A stretch of DNA of 64,000 nt from Pseudomonas sp. DC1.2 (GCF_034351645.1 NZ_CP133782.1:1493001-1557000), one strand, 5' to 3'; shown: positions 27,545 through 35,513, counted from the first letter of the stretch. Made by a program: numbers and translations. The notes: generated by a model not told the origin, from the sequence alone.

Positions 27545-28504
27545 TCAAGCCAGCGCTTGTGTCGCCAGTTCAGCCTCGCGTTGGGTGATGGCGGCTTCCA
27601 GTTCCGGGGAGCGTTTTGCCCATTGTTCTGGGGGGAGCGGTTTTGACCATTCGATGATGTCGGGGTGGGGTAGGTCGGGTGGCGGCGATAACTTCCATTC
27701 TTGCAACATCATTGCCAGTGGCCCACCCAGAAATACCGCCCCAATTACCAGCCACGCCGCTTTGCCAACTTCCTGCGCGACCAAGTGCTGCCTGATGCCA
27801 TCCAGATAGGCACAACAAATGCCCCAAAAGACGCCTCTACCCCGTAGCTTTTCTCGTCCGCCCTCAAAGTCATTTGTGATTGGTAGAACCTGCGGCCCGA
27901 TCTCCATGTAACTGCGCATGCACTCCCACAACGCCATGGCCGTGGTGCCACCGCCGCAGTTGAAGCCCAGGGAAAAATGCTGGTTGTCTTCCTCGGCCAG
28001 CGGGTCAGGGTTTTCGAAACCGATGATCAGCAAACCCATCGTGGCTTTACCGGCCTGACTGACCGATGACTGCTGCGTGGCGGCGGCGGTGACGCTTTCC
28101 CAGGGCACGATCCAATATTCGCCGTCTTCGCGGGGGACGCAGACTTCGCGGCGTTGGCGGTTGAAGCGCACTGGGAGGGGCACTTTGCGGAAGAGGGCAC
28201 TAATCAACATGAGCGCAGGAATGCCAGTGATTATCCCTCCCCCGATAAGAGTAAAAGCGCTGAGATCAGGTGCAATGTTTCTAAGTCCATAAGCCAACCC
28301 CAAAAACAACATCACCATCGGCCACATCGTCATCACGGCCGAACCGATGCTGTAGTTACCTATATCCAAGAACACTTCGTTCTTGCGCCAGATGATGTTG
28401 AGCACGTCCAGCGGCTTTTCTCCCGTAGGGATTGGCAACGGCGCCAGATAGTCATTGCGCGAAAGCATCCGTTTTTTCGTGGTGCCTGCCGGTGGTGTAC
28501 TCAT
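27545..28504 (-). CDS. Putative T6SS immunity protein (DUF6708-like), copy 3
   Basis: 319 residues. Shared framework: MSTPPAGTTKKRMLSRNDYL, a membrane hairpin at about 55-105, a soluble block (PVRFNRQRREVCVPREDGEY, then GLLIIGFENPDPLAEEDNQH), a third hydrophobic segment near 240-265, and a conserved tail PPPDLPHPDIIEWSKPLPPE. Its hairpin is of the copy 1 type, but from about residue 201 (EIGPQVLPITNDFEGGRE through GKAAWLVIGAVFLGGPLAMM) the sequence is unlike copies 1 and 2. The start ATG overlaps the preceding tail stop (ATGA). An immunity role is inferred from position behind the effector and membrane topology; the DUF6708 label is from memory. A longer upstream frame merely runs through the tail gene. 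Confidence 0.7.
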   Translation of the reverse strand: MSTPPAGTTKKRMLSRNDYLAPLPIPTGEKPLDVLNIIWRKNEVFLDIGNYSIGSAVMTMWPMVMLFLGLAYGLRNIAPDLSAFTLIGGGIITGIPALMLISALFRKVPLPVRFNRQRREVCVPREDGEYWIVPWESVTAAATQQSSVSQAGKATMGLLIIGFENPDPLAEEDNQHFSLGFNCGGGTTAMALWECMRSYMEIGPQVLPITNDFEGGREKLRGRGVFWGICCAYLDGIRQHLVAQEVGKAAWLVIGAVFLGGPLAMMLQEWKLSPPPDLPHPDIIEWSKPLPPEQWAKRSPELEAAITQREAELATQALA

Positions 28505-28926
28505 GCTTTGTCCTTGGGTTGCAGGTAAACACCGCCGGGGTGCTCCGCGCCGAGCGGGTAATTCGGGGCACGGTCCAAGTGTGGCGTCGGGTCGCCCCGC
28601 AGCTCTATCACGCCAGTGGTGTCGTTCAGGGTAAACGCCAGCCCTTGTTCGCCACCGATGAAGTTCTGGGCGCCGAGCATGACAATCAGCGGCGTGCGAT
28701 AGCGCAAACGAAGTGAGACCGTGGTGGGGGTCGAACTCAGTATGTTTTTCAGTGTGTTGAACGGACCGCTCAAGCGCAGGCCCTGACCTTCCTTGTACGG
28801 TATCCAGTGGCAGGTGCTGCTGGATAACCAATGAGGTGTCATGTCGCGCCATGGCCTCGGGGTTTTGTACGGGTGGATCGGGCGGTTTTTGATCTGGTTA
28901 CGAGAGGCGTGGGTATTCGTCGTCAA
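28501..28926 (-). CDS. Orphan copy of the effector C-terminal tail, copy 3
   Basis: 141 codons. From SRNQIKNRPIHPYK to the end it matches the last 134 residues of the full effector at 31218-34490 with only a handful of substitutions and no gaps. The first seven codons (TTG start, TTNTHA) are specific to the orphan copies. The TTG overlaps the stop of immunity copy 2 and the stop overlaps the ATG of immunity copy 3, so any translation would be by termination-reinitiation. There is no strong Shine-Dalgarno. The frame is undamaged. It could be a translated small protein, or a recent duplication remnant not yet decayed. Confidence 0.6.
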   Translation of the reverse strand: MTTNTHASRNQIKNRPIHPYKTPRPWRDMTPHWLSSSTCHWIPYKEGQGLRLSGPFNTLKNILSSTPTTVSLRLRYRTPLIVMLGAQNFIGGEQGLAFTLNDTTGVIELRGDPTPHLDRAPNYPLGAEHPGGVYLQPKDKA

Positions 28927-29855
28927 GCCGACGCTCGCTCCGCCTGCGCGGCCAGTTCAGCCTCGCGTTGGGTGATGGCGGCTTCCAGTTCCGGGGAGCG
29001 TTGTGCCCATTGTTCTGGGGGGAGCGGTTTTGACCATTCGATGATGTCGGGGTGGGGTAGGTCGGGTGGCGGATTGAGTTTCCAGCGCTCGAGCACATCG
29101 ATCAGCAGCGTGTTGAAGATGAAGATCCCGCAGAACCCTTCCCAGAGGACCGTTACGAACCAGCCTCTGAGTTTTGAGGCTTTGATCAGATCGTCCAGGT
29201 AAGTCGCCCATATTCCTTTCGACCTGTCGAAACGCGCTGTTTGATCCTCAACAGCTTGCGGCCCAACTTCCATATAACTGCGCATGCACTCCCACAACGC
29301 CATGGCCGTGGTGCCGCCGCCGCAGTTGAAGCCCAGGGAAAAATGCTGGTTGTCTTCCTCGGCCAGTGGGTCAGGGTTTTCGAAACCGATGATCAGCAAA
29401 CCCATCGTGGCTTTACCGGCCTGACTGACCGATGACTGCTGCGTGGCGGCGGCGGTGACGCTTTCCCAGGGCACGATCCAGTACTCGCCGTCTTCGCGGG
29501 GGACGCAGACTTCGCGGCGTTGGCGGTTGAAGCGCACTGGGAGGGGCACTTCACGGAAGAGGCCTTGGATCAAAATCAATGAAGGGATACCAATGATGAT
29601 TAGCGCCGCAATCCAGATCATTCCAGGCTCCGGAGTGATGTAACCCATCAATACAAACACCATCAGTGTGGGCCACATCACCATCACCGCCGAACCGATG
29701 CTGTAGTTACCTATATCCAAGAACACTTCGTTCTTGCGCCAGATGATGTTGAGCACGTCCGAGGGTTTTCTACCTGTCGGGATCGGTAACGGCGCCAGGT
29801 AGTCATTGCGCGAAAGCATCCGTTTTTTCGTGGTGCCTGCCGGTGGTGTACTCAT
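28923..29855 (-). CDS. Putative T6SS immunity protein (DUF6708-like), copy 2
   Basis: 310 residues. The N-terminus, central soluble block and the part after residue ~195 are nearly identical to copy 1, including the third membrane segment (GWFVTVLWEGFCGIFIFNTL). The membrane hairpin differs: here it reads VMWPTLMVFVLMGYITPEPG then MIWIAALIIIGIPSLILIQG, five residues shorter than the hairpin of copies 1 and 3. Start ATG overlaps the preceding tail stop. It may protect against a variant effector whose toxic region differs, which is inference. Flanked on both sides by orphan tail copies. Confidence 0.7.
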   Translation of the reverse strand: MSTPPAGTTKKRMLSRNDYLAPLPIPTGRKPSDVLNIIWRKNEVFLDIGNYSIGSAVMVMWPTLMVFVLMGYITPEPGMIWIAALIIIGIPSLILIQGLFREVPLPVRFNRQRREVCVPREDGEYWIVPWESVTAAATQQSSVSQAGKATMGLLIIGFENPDPLAEEDNQHFSLGFNCGGGTTAMALWECMRSYMEVGPQAVEDQTARFDRSKGIWATYLDDLIKASKLRGWFVTVLWEGFCGIFIFNTLLIDVLERWKLNPPPDLPHPDIIEWSKPLPPEQWAQRSPELEAAITQREAELAAQAERASA

Positions 29856-30277
29856 GCTTTGTCCTTGGGTTGCAGGTAAACACCGCCGGGATGCTCCGCG
29901 CCGAGCGGGTAATTCGGGGCACGGTCGAGGTGGGGCGTCGGGTCACCCCGCAGCTCTATCACGCCAGTGGTGTCATTCAGGGTAAACGCCAGCCCTTGTT
30001 TGCCACCGATGAAGTTCTGGGCGCCGAGCATGACAATCAGCGGCGTGCGATAGCGCAAACGAAGTGAGACCGTGGTGGGGGTCGAACTCAGTATGTTTTT
30101 CAGTGTGTTGAACGGACCGCTCAAGCGCAGGCCCTGACCTTCCTTGTACGGTATCCACTGGCAGGTGCTGCTGGATAACCAATGAGGCGCCATGTCGCGC
30201 CATGGCCTCGGGGTTTTGTACGGGTGGATCGGGCGATTTTTCATCTCGTTACGAGAGGCGTGGGTATTCGTCGTCAA
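29852..30277 (-). CDS. Orphan copy of the effector C-terminal tail, copy 2
   Basis: 141 codons, starting at a TTG that overlaps the stop of immunity copy 1 (TTGA). From SRNEMKNRPIHPYK onward it is co-linear with effector residues 957-1090 and nearly identical. An internal ATG at codon 12 exists here but not in copy 3, where Ile replaces it, so the TTG is the only shared start. Its stop overlaps the start of immunity copy 2 (ATGA). Predicted soluble, beta-rich, with no signal peptide or membrane segment. Whether it is made is unknown; the intact frame in two copies argues for recent origin or selection. Confidence 0.6.
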   Translation of the reverse strand: MTTNTHASRNEMKNRPIHPYKTPRPWRDMAPHWLSSSTCQWIPYKEGQGLRLSGPFNTLKNILSSTPTTVSLRLRYRTPLIVMLGAQNFIGGKQGLAFTLNDTTGVIELRGDPTPHLDRAPNYPLGAEHPGGVYLQPKDKA

Positions 30278-31221
30278 GCCGACGCTCGCTCCGCCTGCGC
30301 GGCCAGTTCAGCCTCGCGTTGGGTGATGGCGGCTTCCAGTTCCGGGGAGCGTTGTGCCCATTGTTCTGGGGGGAGCGGTTTTGACCATTCGATGATGTCG
30401 GGGTGGGGTAGGTCGGGTGGCGGATTGAGTTTCCAGCGTTCGAGCACATCGATCAGCAGCGTGTTGAAGATGAAGATCCCGCAGAACCCTTCCCAGAGGA
30501 CCGTTACGAACCAGCCTCTGAGTTTTGAGGCTTTGATCAGATCGTCCAGGTAAGTCGCCCATATTCCTTTCGACCTGTCGAAACGCGCTGTTTGATCCTC
30601 AACAGCTTGCGGCCCAACTTCCATATAACTGCGCATGCACTCCCACAACGCCATGGCCGTGGTGCCGCCGCCGCAGTTGAAGCCCAGGGAAAAATGCTGG
30701 TTGTCTTCCTCGGCCAGCGGGTCAGGGTTTTCGAAACCGATGATCAGCAAACCCATCGTGGCTTTACCGGCCTGACTGACCGATGACTGCTGCGTGGCGG
30801 CGGCGGTGACGCTTTCCCAGGGCACGATCCAGTACTCGCCGTCTTCGCGGGGGACGCAGACTTCGCGGCGTTGGCGGTTGAAGCGCACTGGGAGGGGGAC
30901 TTTGCGGAAGAGGGCACTAATCAACATGAGCGCAGGAATGCCAGTGATTACCCCTCCCCCGATAAGAGTAAAAGCGCTGAGATCAGGTGCAATGTTTCTA
31001 AGTCCATAAGCCAGAGCTAAAAACAACATCACTCCTGGCCATAGCACCATCACCGCCGAACCGATGCTGTAGTTACCTATATCCAAGAACACTTCGTTCT
31101 TGCGCCAGATGATGTTGAGCACATCCGAAGGTTTTCTACCTGTCGGGATCGGTAACGGCGCCAGATAGTCATTGCGCGAAAGCATCCGTTTTTTCGTGGT
31201 GCCTGCCGGTGGTGTACTCAT
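30274..31221 (-). CDS. Putative T6SS immunity protein (DUF6708-like), copy 1, next to the effector
   Basis: 315 residues. Membrane hairpin at about residues 52-105 (WPGVMLFLALAYGLRNIAPD, then FTLIGGGVITGIPALMLISA), soluble block 110-200, third hydrophobic segment 236-260. The ATG is inside the effector stop (ATGA), so effector and this protein are made together. By analogy with VasX/TsiV2-type pairs, where a membrane protein protects against a membrane-targeting effector, I infer cognate immunity. The hairpin is of the same type as copy 3 and the C-terminal membrane segment of the same type as copy 2, so this copy is intermediate between them. Confidence 0.75.
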   Translation of the reverse strand: MSTPPAGTTKKRMLSRNDYLAPLPIPTGRKPSDVLNIIWRKNEVFLDIGNYSIGSAVMVLWPGVMLFLALAYGLRNIAPDLSAFTLIGGGVITGIPALMLISALFRKVPLPVRFNRQRREVCVPREDGEYWIVPWESVTAAATQQSSVSQAGKATMGLLIIGFENPDPLAEEDNQHFSLGFNCGGGTTAMALWECMRSYMEVGPQAVEDQTARFDRSKGIWATYLDDLIKASKLRGWFVTVLWEGFCGIFIFNTLLIDVLERWKLNPPPDLPHPDIIEWSKPLPPEQWAQRSPELEAAITQREAELAAQAERASA

Positions 31222-34200
31222 GCTTTGCCCTTGGGTTGCAGGTAAACACCGCCGGGATGCTCCGCGCCGAGCGGGTAATTCGGTGTACGGTCCAAGTGTG
31301 GCGTCGGGTCGCCCCGCAGCTCTATCACGCCAGTGGTGTCGTTCAGGGTAAACGCCAGCCCTTGTTTGCCACCGATGAAGTTCTGGGCGCCGAGCATGAC
31401 AATCAGCGGCGTGCGATAGCGCAAACGAAGTGAGACCGTGGTGGGGGTTGAACTCAGTATGTTTTTCAGTGTGTTGAACGGACCGCTCAAGCGCAGGCCC
31501 TGACCCTCCTTGTACGGTATCCACTGGCAGGTGCTGCTGGATAACCAATGAGGCGCCATGTCGCGCCATGGCCTCGGGGTTTTGTACTGGTAGATCGGGC
31601 GGTTTTTGATCTGGTCGCGGGAGTCCTGGGTATCAATCGGATCGCCGATCATGCTCATTTCCAGATAAACACTGCCCGGCTCGGCCCCCGGTAAATCGAT
31701 GGTCAGGGTGTCGATGGAGCTGACGAACGTGAGGCCGGACGGGCCATTACCCATTGCCGACTGCGAACTGCTTTGCATCGTGATCCTCGGTGCATAAAGG
31801 ATGCGGTATAGCCGGTCGAGTTCGTTCATTTGGGCTTTGGGCGGGATAGGTGCCAAGTCGTGCGCCCGGCCTTTTGCCCAGCAGCAGAAATTCAGGAAGT
31901 TTTGCAGCGGGGTTTGCTGCATGATCGTGGCAATCAGGTACGACACGCCCAACCCGAACAGGATCCAGTTCAACGGGCCCATGTACAGGGTGTAGCGTAA
32001 GATGGCGGCTTCGACGGTGATTGAGCCTGCCAACGCGCGAGTGGTGTAGCCAAAACCTAACATCGCCTGGGCGCCGAAGGCTGCGACTTGTCCACCGACC
32101 GCGATTTGACGCATCTCCAGCCAGGGATCGATTCGGGTTTGTGCGTTTTCCAGTTGTAGTTGCAGGGACTTGAACTCAGCGCCTGCTGCAATAAATGACA
32201 ATCCACCAATCACCCCACCAAACAACGTAAGCGTCGGAGCAGCAGACGAACGAATAAAAAACCGATCCTTCCCCAACCCCTTCCGCACCTGATTATCAAT
32301 CACCGCCGTAAGCGCCGCCCCCGCATACAACGTCGCCGACAGCGTGTCATTCACCCGCCGACTTTCCATCCCCTCCAACACCTCCGCCTCACGCCAATAC
32401 CTCTGCGCATTCACCACGTTCAGCAACAGCGCCGCCAACGGCAACACCCCGCCGCTGTTCACCACCGCCGGCGAATTCAAAATCCGCTCAATCCGTCCCG
32501 TGCCAATGGCCCGCCCGGTCGCTTTGACCCAAGCGTCCAGCGCTTCCGCCTGCTCACCCAGCATTTTCCACACTCGCCGGCCGTTCTCGACCAGCATCCC
32601 CAACGGCGCGTTGTTGCCCAACCGGTTGGCGATGAGCAGGCCCATCCAGGCGCGGCTGAACGCGTCGTCGCCCTTGAGCAACAGCAGCGCCGCTGCCAGT
32701 CGGTTGACCAGCACGCTCCATGAGCTGCTGACCTCACGGGCCATGGCCGCGATGTCGTCCAGGACCAAGGTGCTCAGCGGCGCCAAGGCTTGATAGGTGG
32801 CACTGACGTTGTCGGCGGCCAGCGCCGCCATCAGTTCGTTCAGGCGCGAGACGTTGTTAACCGCCGCATCGATCGAGGGCGCCCAGCCGTTGAACAGGTG
32901 TTTCAGCGCGCCGTCATCGGTGGTTCGCACGTAATCGGCATATTGCTCAGCGCCCTCGGCGCGCAGGCATTGCGCGGTCAGGCAGCCGGTGGCCAGTTCG
33001 GTCAGCCAGTGGCGGGTGGGCAGGTCGTGGTAATCGACAAACCAGGTGCCGTTGTGCGAGCGCGTGAGGTACACGCCACGGTCGGCGAACAAGGCGGTAT
33101 GACGAGCGTCGATCTGCCGGTAATGGTCGGCGGCGGTGTGCGAAAACCAGTGGTCCATGGCCTTGAGGTCGATGTATTCGTCGACCTTGGCACTCCAGTG
33201 ATGATTGTTGAGATTCGCCTGTTTTTCGGCGCGGTACTCGCGCACGACAAACTCTGCTTCGTTGTACAAATCCGCCGGGATAAAGGCCCGCACCGGGGCG
33301 ACGATGGCCGCGATACGCCCGTCCCTGGCGCGGGTTTGGGCCTGCGTGGGCTGGCCGCCGTACTGCCGGGCCTGGGTTTCAGCCCTGAGTTCTTCATCGA
33401 GTCGCTGCTGGGTCGCCAGCATCACCTTGCCCTGGTCCGGGGTCAGCTCGATCTCGCGATCCTTGTAGCGATAATTGAGCGAACCGGCCAGTTCGGCGCC
33501 ATCTTCGCTGATCAGGCTGCGAACAAAGCCGCCGATGCTCAAGCGCAGGTGGTTATCCCCCAGCCAGGTTTCGTGGCTCGCTTCAATCCATTCTTGCTCA
33601 TGGTTGATGTCGCGCAACACGCCCAGATCATCGTCGAGGCAGGCAAACACGGCGAACAGGTATTCAGCTTGCTCCTTGGCGTTGTCCAGCCAGTTCTGAG
33701 TGCCTTGGCCGTCCCACGCTTCGGCGCTCCACTCGCCGGGCGGTTGATCGCTGGCCTCGGGGTATTGGGCAAGGACTTTTTCCCGCTCACGGGCGCGGTG
33801 CATGGCATCGGTGTAGGCCTTGATGTTGACCGGGGTCGGCTCTTTCATCAGGGTGGCGCCGAGCGCATCGGTGTTTTCGACGGCCCTGAGCTGGTCGACT
33901 TTCATCGAGCGGGCGAAGGTATTGGGCCGCAGCTCGGCCATGACCTGAGCGGCTTTTTCCAGCGGCGGGCAATGCTCGGCTTGAAGCTCATTGGCCACGG
34001 TGCGCAACGCCACATGGCGCATGTGCTGTTGGCGTTTGGCGCTGCTGTCGGTCAGTGCCTGGCAGTGCTCGGCGTTCAGCGGGAACTCGCTGTAAAGCAT
34101 CCACGCGTTGTGGATTTTTTGCAGGGCCAGACCGGCCAGCGTGGCGTCGAGCACCGGAGTGGCATCGGCCTCCAGCGCTTGCTCCTTGAACAACCCGTTC

Positions 34201-34490
34201 GGCGACACCGCATAGCGTTTGAGCAGGCCCTGGTCCTGCCACATATACACAAACCCCGCGCGCAAGCGTCGCGCCGCCATAGGTCGGCTTTTGGGTGTTA
34301 CGCCGGGAACGCAGCACGGGTCGTCGGCCTTTTCTTCGGCCAAGGCATAGCGCACGGGCACCACGAAAAGCTCAGGCTGGCTGGCGGGGCAGGGCCAAAC
34401 AGTGCAGTTGATATCGACGTGAGGTGCGGCCTTGGCGGCGCGCTCGGCCCGAGCGGCGTTGTCGACCATCGCCAGTTTCTTTGCGCTCAT
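31218..34490 (-). CDS. VasX/BTH_I2691-like type VI secretion effector
   Basis: 1090 residues, close to the length of VasX. The N-terminal region (about 25-110) has the family pattern CTVWPCPASQPELFVVPVRY and PMAARRLRAGFVYMW. A long helical middle follows. Hydrophobic stretches occur at about 678-697, 715-733, 757-776 (LFGGVIGGLSFIAAGAEF), 793-820 and 833-858 (GPLNWILFGLGVSYLIATIM), consistent with colicin-like membrane insertion and pore formation. The soluble, beta-rich tail from residue 957 is duplicated twice downstream. No signal peptide, as expected for a T6SS cargo. No VgrG, Hcp, PAAR or DUF4123 gene is in the window, so loading must depend on genes elsewhere. Coupled to a small ORF upstream and an immunity gene downstream. 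Start ATG at 34490. Confidence 0.82.
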   Translation of the reverse strand: MSAKKLAMVDNAARAERAAKAAPHVDINCTVWPCPASQPELFVVPVRYALAEEKADDPCCVPGVTPKSRPMAARRLRAGFVYMWQDQGLLKRYAVSPNGLFKEQALEADATPVLDATLAGLALQKIHNAWMLYSEFPLNAEHCQALTDSSAKRQQHMRHVALRTVANELQAEHCPPLEKAAQVMAELRPNTFARSMKVDQLRAVENTDALGATLMKEPTPVNIKAYTDAMHRAREREKVLAQYPEASDQPPGEWSAEAWDGQGTQNWLDNAKEQAEYLFAVFACLDDDLGVLRDINHEQEWIEASHETWLGDNHLRLSIGGFVRSLISEDGAELAGSLNYRYKDREIELTPDQGKVMLATQQRLDEELRAETQARQYGGQPTQAQTRARDGRIAAIVAPVRAFIPADLYNEAEFVVREYRAEKQANLNNHHWSAKVDEYIDLKAMDHWFSHTAADHYRQIDARHTALFADRGVYLTRSHNGTWFVDYHDLPTRHWLTELATGCLTAQCLRAEGAEQYADYVRTTDDGALKHLFNGWAPSIDAAVNNVSRLNELMAALAADNVSATYQALAPLSTLVLDDIAAMAREVSSSWSVLVNRLAAALLLLKGDDAFSRAWMGLLIANRLGNNAPLGMLVENGRRVWKMLGEQAEALDAWVKATGRAIGTGRIERILNSPAVVNSGGVLPLAALLLNVVNAQRYWREAEVLEGMESRRVNDTLSATLYAGAALTAVIDNQVRKGLGKDRFFIRSSAAPTLTLFGGVIGGLSFIAAGAEFKSLQLQLENAQTRIDPWLEMRQIAVGGQVAAFGAQAMLGFGYTTRALAGSITVEAAILRYTLYMGPLNWILFGLGVSYLIATIMQQTPLQNFLNFCCWAKGRAHDLAPIPPKAQMNELDRLYRILYAPRITMQSSSQSAMGNGPSGLTFVSSIDTLTIDLPGAEPGSVYLEMSMIGDPIDTQDSRDQIKNRPIYQYKTPRPWRDMAPHWLSSSTCQWIPYKEGQGLRLSGPFNTLKNILSSTPTTVSLRLRYRTPLIVMLGAQNFIGGKQGLAFTLNDTTGVIELRGDPTPHLDRTPNYPLGAEHPGGVYLQPKGKA

Positions 34491-34618
34491 GGGCAGGACT
34501 CCGTGGTGGAGATTCGCCGCGCGCTCAGGTGCTTGTCGTCAGAGGGGAGGGCATTGAGATTGTTAGAAGCAGCGGGAGTTTGCAGCGGGAAGTGTGTCGT
34601 ATTGGCCGCATGGGACAT
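34487..34618 (-). CDS. Small ORF translationally coupled to the effector
   Basis: 43 codons beginning MSHAANTTHFPLQTPAAS and ending STTESCP. A good Shine-Dalgarno (AAGGAT) sits six bases before the ATG, better than anything immediately before the effector, and its stop overlaps the effector ATG (ATGA). Polar, with no membrane or signal segment. It may be a leader that delivers ribosomes to the effector start, or a small partner protein. I recognise no family. Confidence 0.45.
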   Translation of the reverse strand: MSHAANTTHFPLQTPAASNNLNALPSDDKHLSARRISTTESCP

Positions 34619-34889
34619 ACGCTTATCCTTAAGCCGAGAAGAGATAAAGCGCAATGTCCAAACCGTCCTTGGTCTGTGCGCGCGAAAACTGGCCAGCACG
34701 TTAACAAGCGTTGACGCGGATGAATGTAGGACTAGTCGCCGAGTCTCGTGCGAGCTTTCCGAATATCAAAGGGTGTGGTCGAGCGAGGTGGTTAAAATGA
34801 TGTCGAGCTCGCATCAGGGATCTTTCGATGTCTGATCGGCTGAGGGGTTGGATGTTGAAACCACAGAGAGAAGAATCTGAAAAATGGTT

Positions 34890-34916
34890 GTTGCCTGACA
34901 GGTGCGTTGCCTGACA
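34890..34916. repeat. Short tandem direct repeat upstream of the effector operon
   Basis: GTTGCCTGACA occurs at 34890-34900 and again at 34906-34916, a 16-base period, about 270 bases before the small ORF. The spacing of one and a half helical turns allows a regulator site but does not prove one. Confidence 0.4.
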
Positions 34917-35068
34917 CCGGCCAAGTCTCTTTTCGCCCAAGTAAACCTTTACCGAAGAGAGCGGTTAATCAAGACCGTTGAACGTGCAGTTTTGCAACCG
35001 GTGTTCTGCTTTGTGGCAATAGACCTGAACCGTCACAGGCTGAAAATGACGTAACCTCTTGCTCATTC

Positions 35069-35109
35069 AAAAACGCCGCATGCTCATGGAGGAGCCGCGG
35101 CGTTTTTTT
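35069..35109. terminator. Strong bidirectional-looking terminator after yajD
   Basis: ACGCCGC (35073-35079) pairs with GCGGCGT (35097-35103), with an inner GCTC/GAGC pairing in the loop. A-rich sequence precedes and seven T follow, so it can end transcription on either strand. It lies 33 bases beyond the minus-strand yajD stop. Confidence 0.85.
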
Positions 35110-35141
35110 CAGGGAGTAGCGCGGTCAGAGATTTTTTGCGC

Positions 35142-35513
35142 TTACTCGTCTTTTTTCATCAACCCTGCCAACGCCGCAAACGGGTTGTGCGTGGCTTTGG
35201 CGATTGTCGGCGAGCTGAGGGAGCCTTCGCCGAAATACTGCTGGTCGGTGTAGCGCGAGTGTTCGTTGTCATGGCAGAAGAGACAGAGAAGTTCCCAGTT
35301 CGAACCGTCCTGTGGGTTGTTGTCGTGGTTATGATCGCGGTGATGCACGGTAAGCTCGCTCAGGCGCTTGCCGGCGAACTCCCGTGTACAGCGGCCGCAC
35401 ACGTGTGGGTACATTTTCAAGGCTTTATCGCGATAGCCCATGTCCTTGTCGCGTTTGGCGTCGGCCAAAATACGATCCAGCTTCGCGGTGTTGGTAGGCG
35501 TTGACGAACTCAT
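35142..35513 (-). CDS. yajD: YajD family HNH endonuclease-like protein
   Basis: 123 residues. The HNH/treble-clef site is clear: CGRC near residue 39, LTVHHRDHNHDNNPQDG, then WELLCLFCHDNEH, giving two Cys pairs and the catalytic histidines. The family YajD is conserved in gammaproteobacteria; nuclease activity is expected from the motif, but a cellular role is not established. A downstream terminator ends the transcript. The gene is single, separated from the T6SS operon by about 520 bases. Confidence 0.9.
   Translation of the reverse strand: MSSSTPTNTAKLDRILADAKRDKDMGYRDKALKMYPHVCGRCTREFAGKRLSELTVHHRDHNHDNNPQDGSNWELLCLFCHDNEHSRYTDQQYFGEGSLSSPTIAKATHNPFAALAGLMKKDE

Larger units (their letters stand above)
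27545..31622 (-). repeat. Three tandem ~1.35 kb units of effector tail plus immunity gene
   Basis: Immunity starts lie at 31221, 29855 and 28504, giving periods of 1366 and 1351 bases. Each unit holds the ~400-base effector tail sequence followed by an immunity gene. The tail in the first unit (31221-31622) is still part of the full effector. Long stretches are nearly identical between units, with sharply bounded blocks of divergence inside the immunity genes at membrane segments. Confidence 0.9.
34619..35141. other. Upstream region of the effector operon
   Basis: 523 bases without a supported gene. It contains a tandem direct repeat (34890-34916) and the terminator of the yajD transcript (35069-35109). 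The promoter of the effector operon must be here or close by; I could not pick one reliably. Base composition appears more AT-rich than neighbouring coding sequence. Confidence 0.5.

Noticed and set aside
28505..28852. N-terminal extension of immunity copy 3 (and the same for copy 1, 31222-31569)
   Set aside because: The added residues come from reading the effector tail in the wrong frame; the MSTPP start with ATGA overlap is shared by all three copies.
32790..34835. 681-codon plus-strand frame opposite the effector
   Set aside because: It mirrors the effector gene in a GC-rich genome; no domain, no ribosome site, and composition (His, Gln, Gly rich) typical of antisense shadows.
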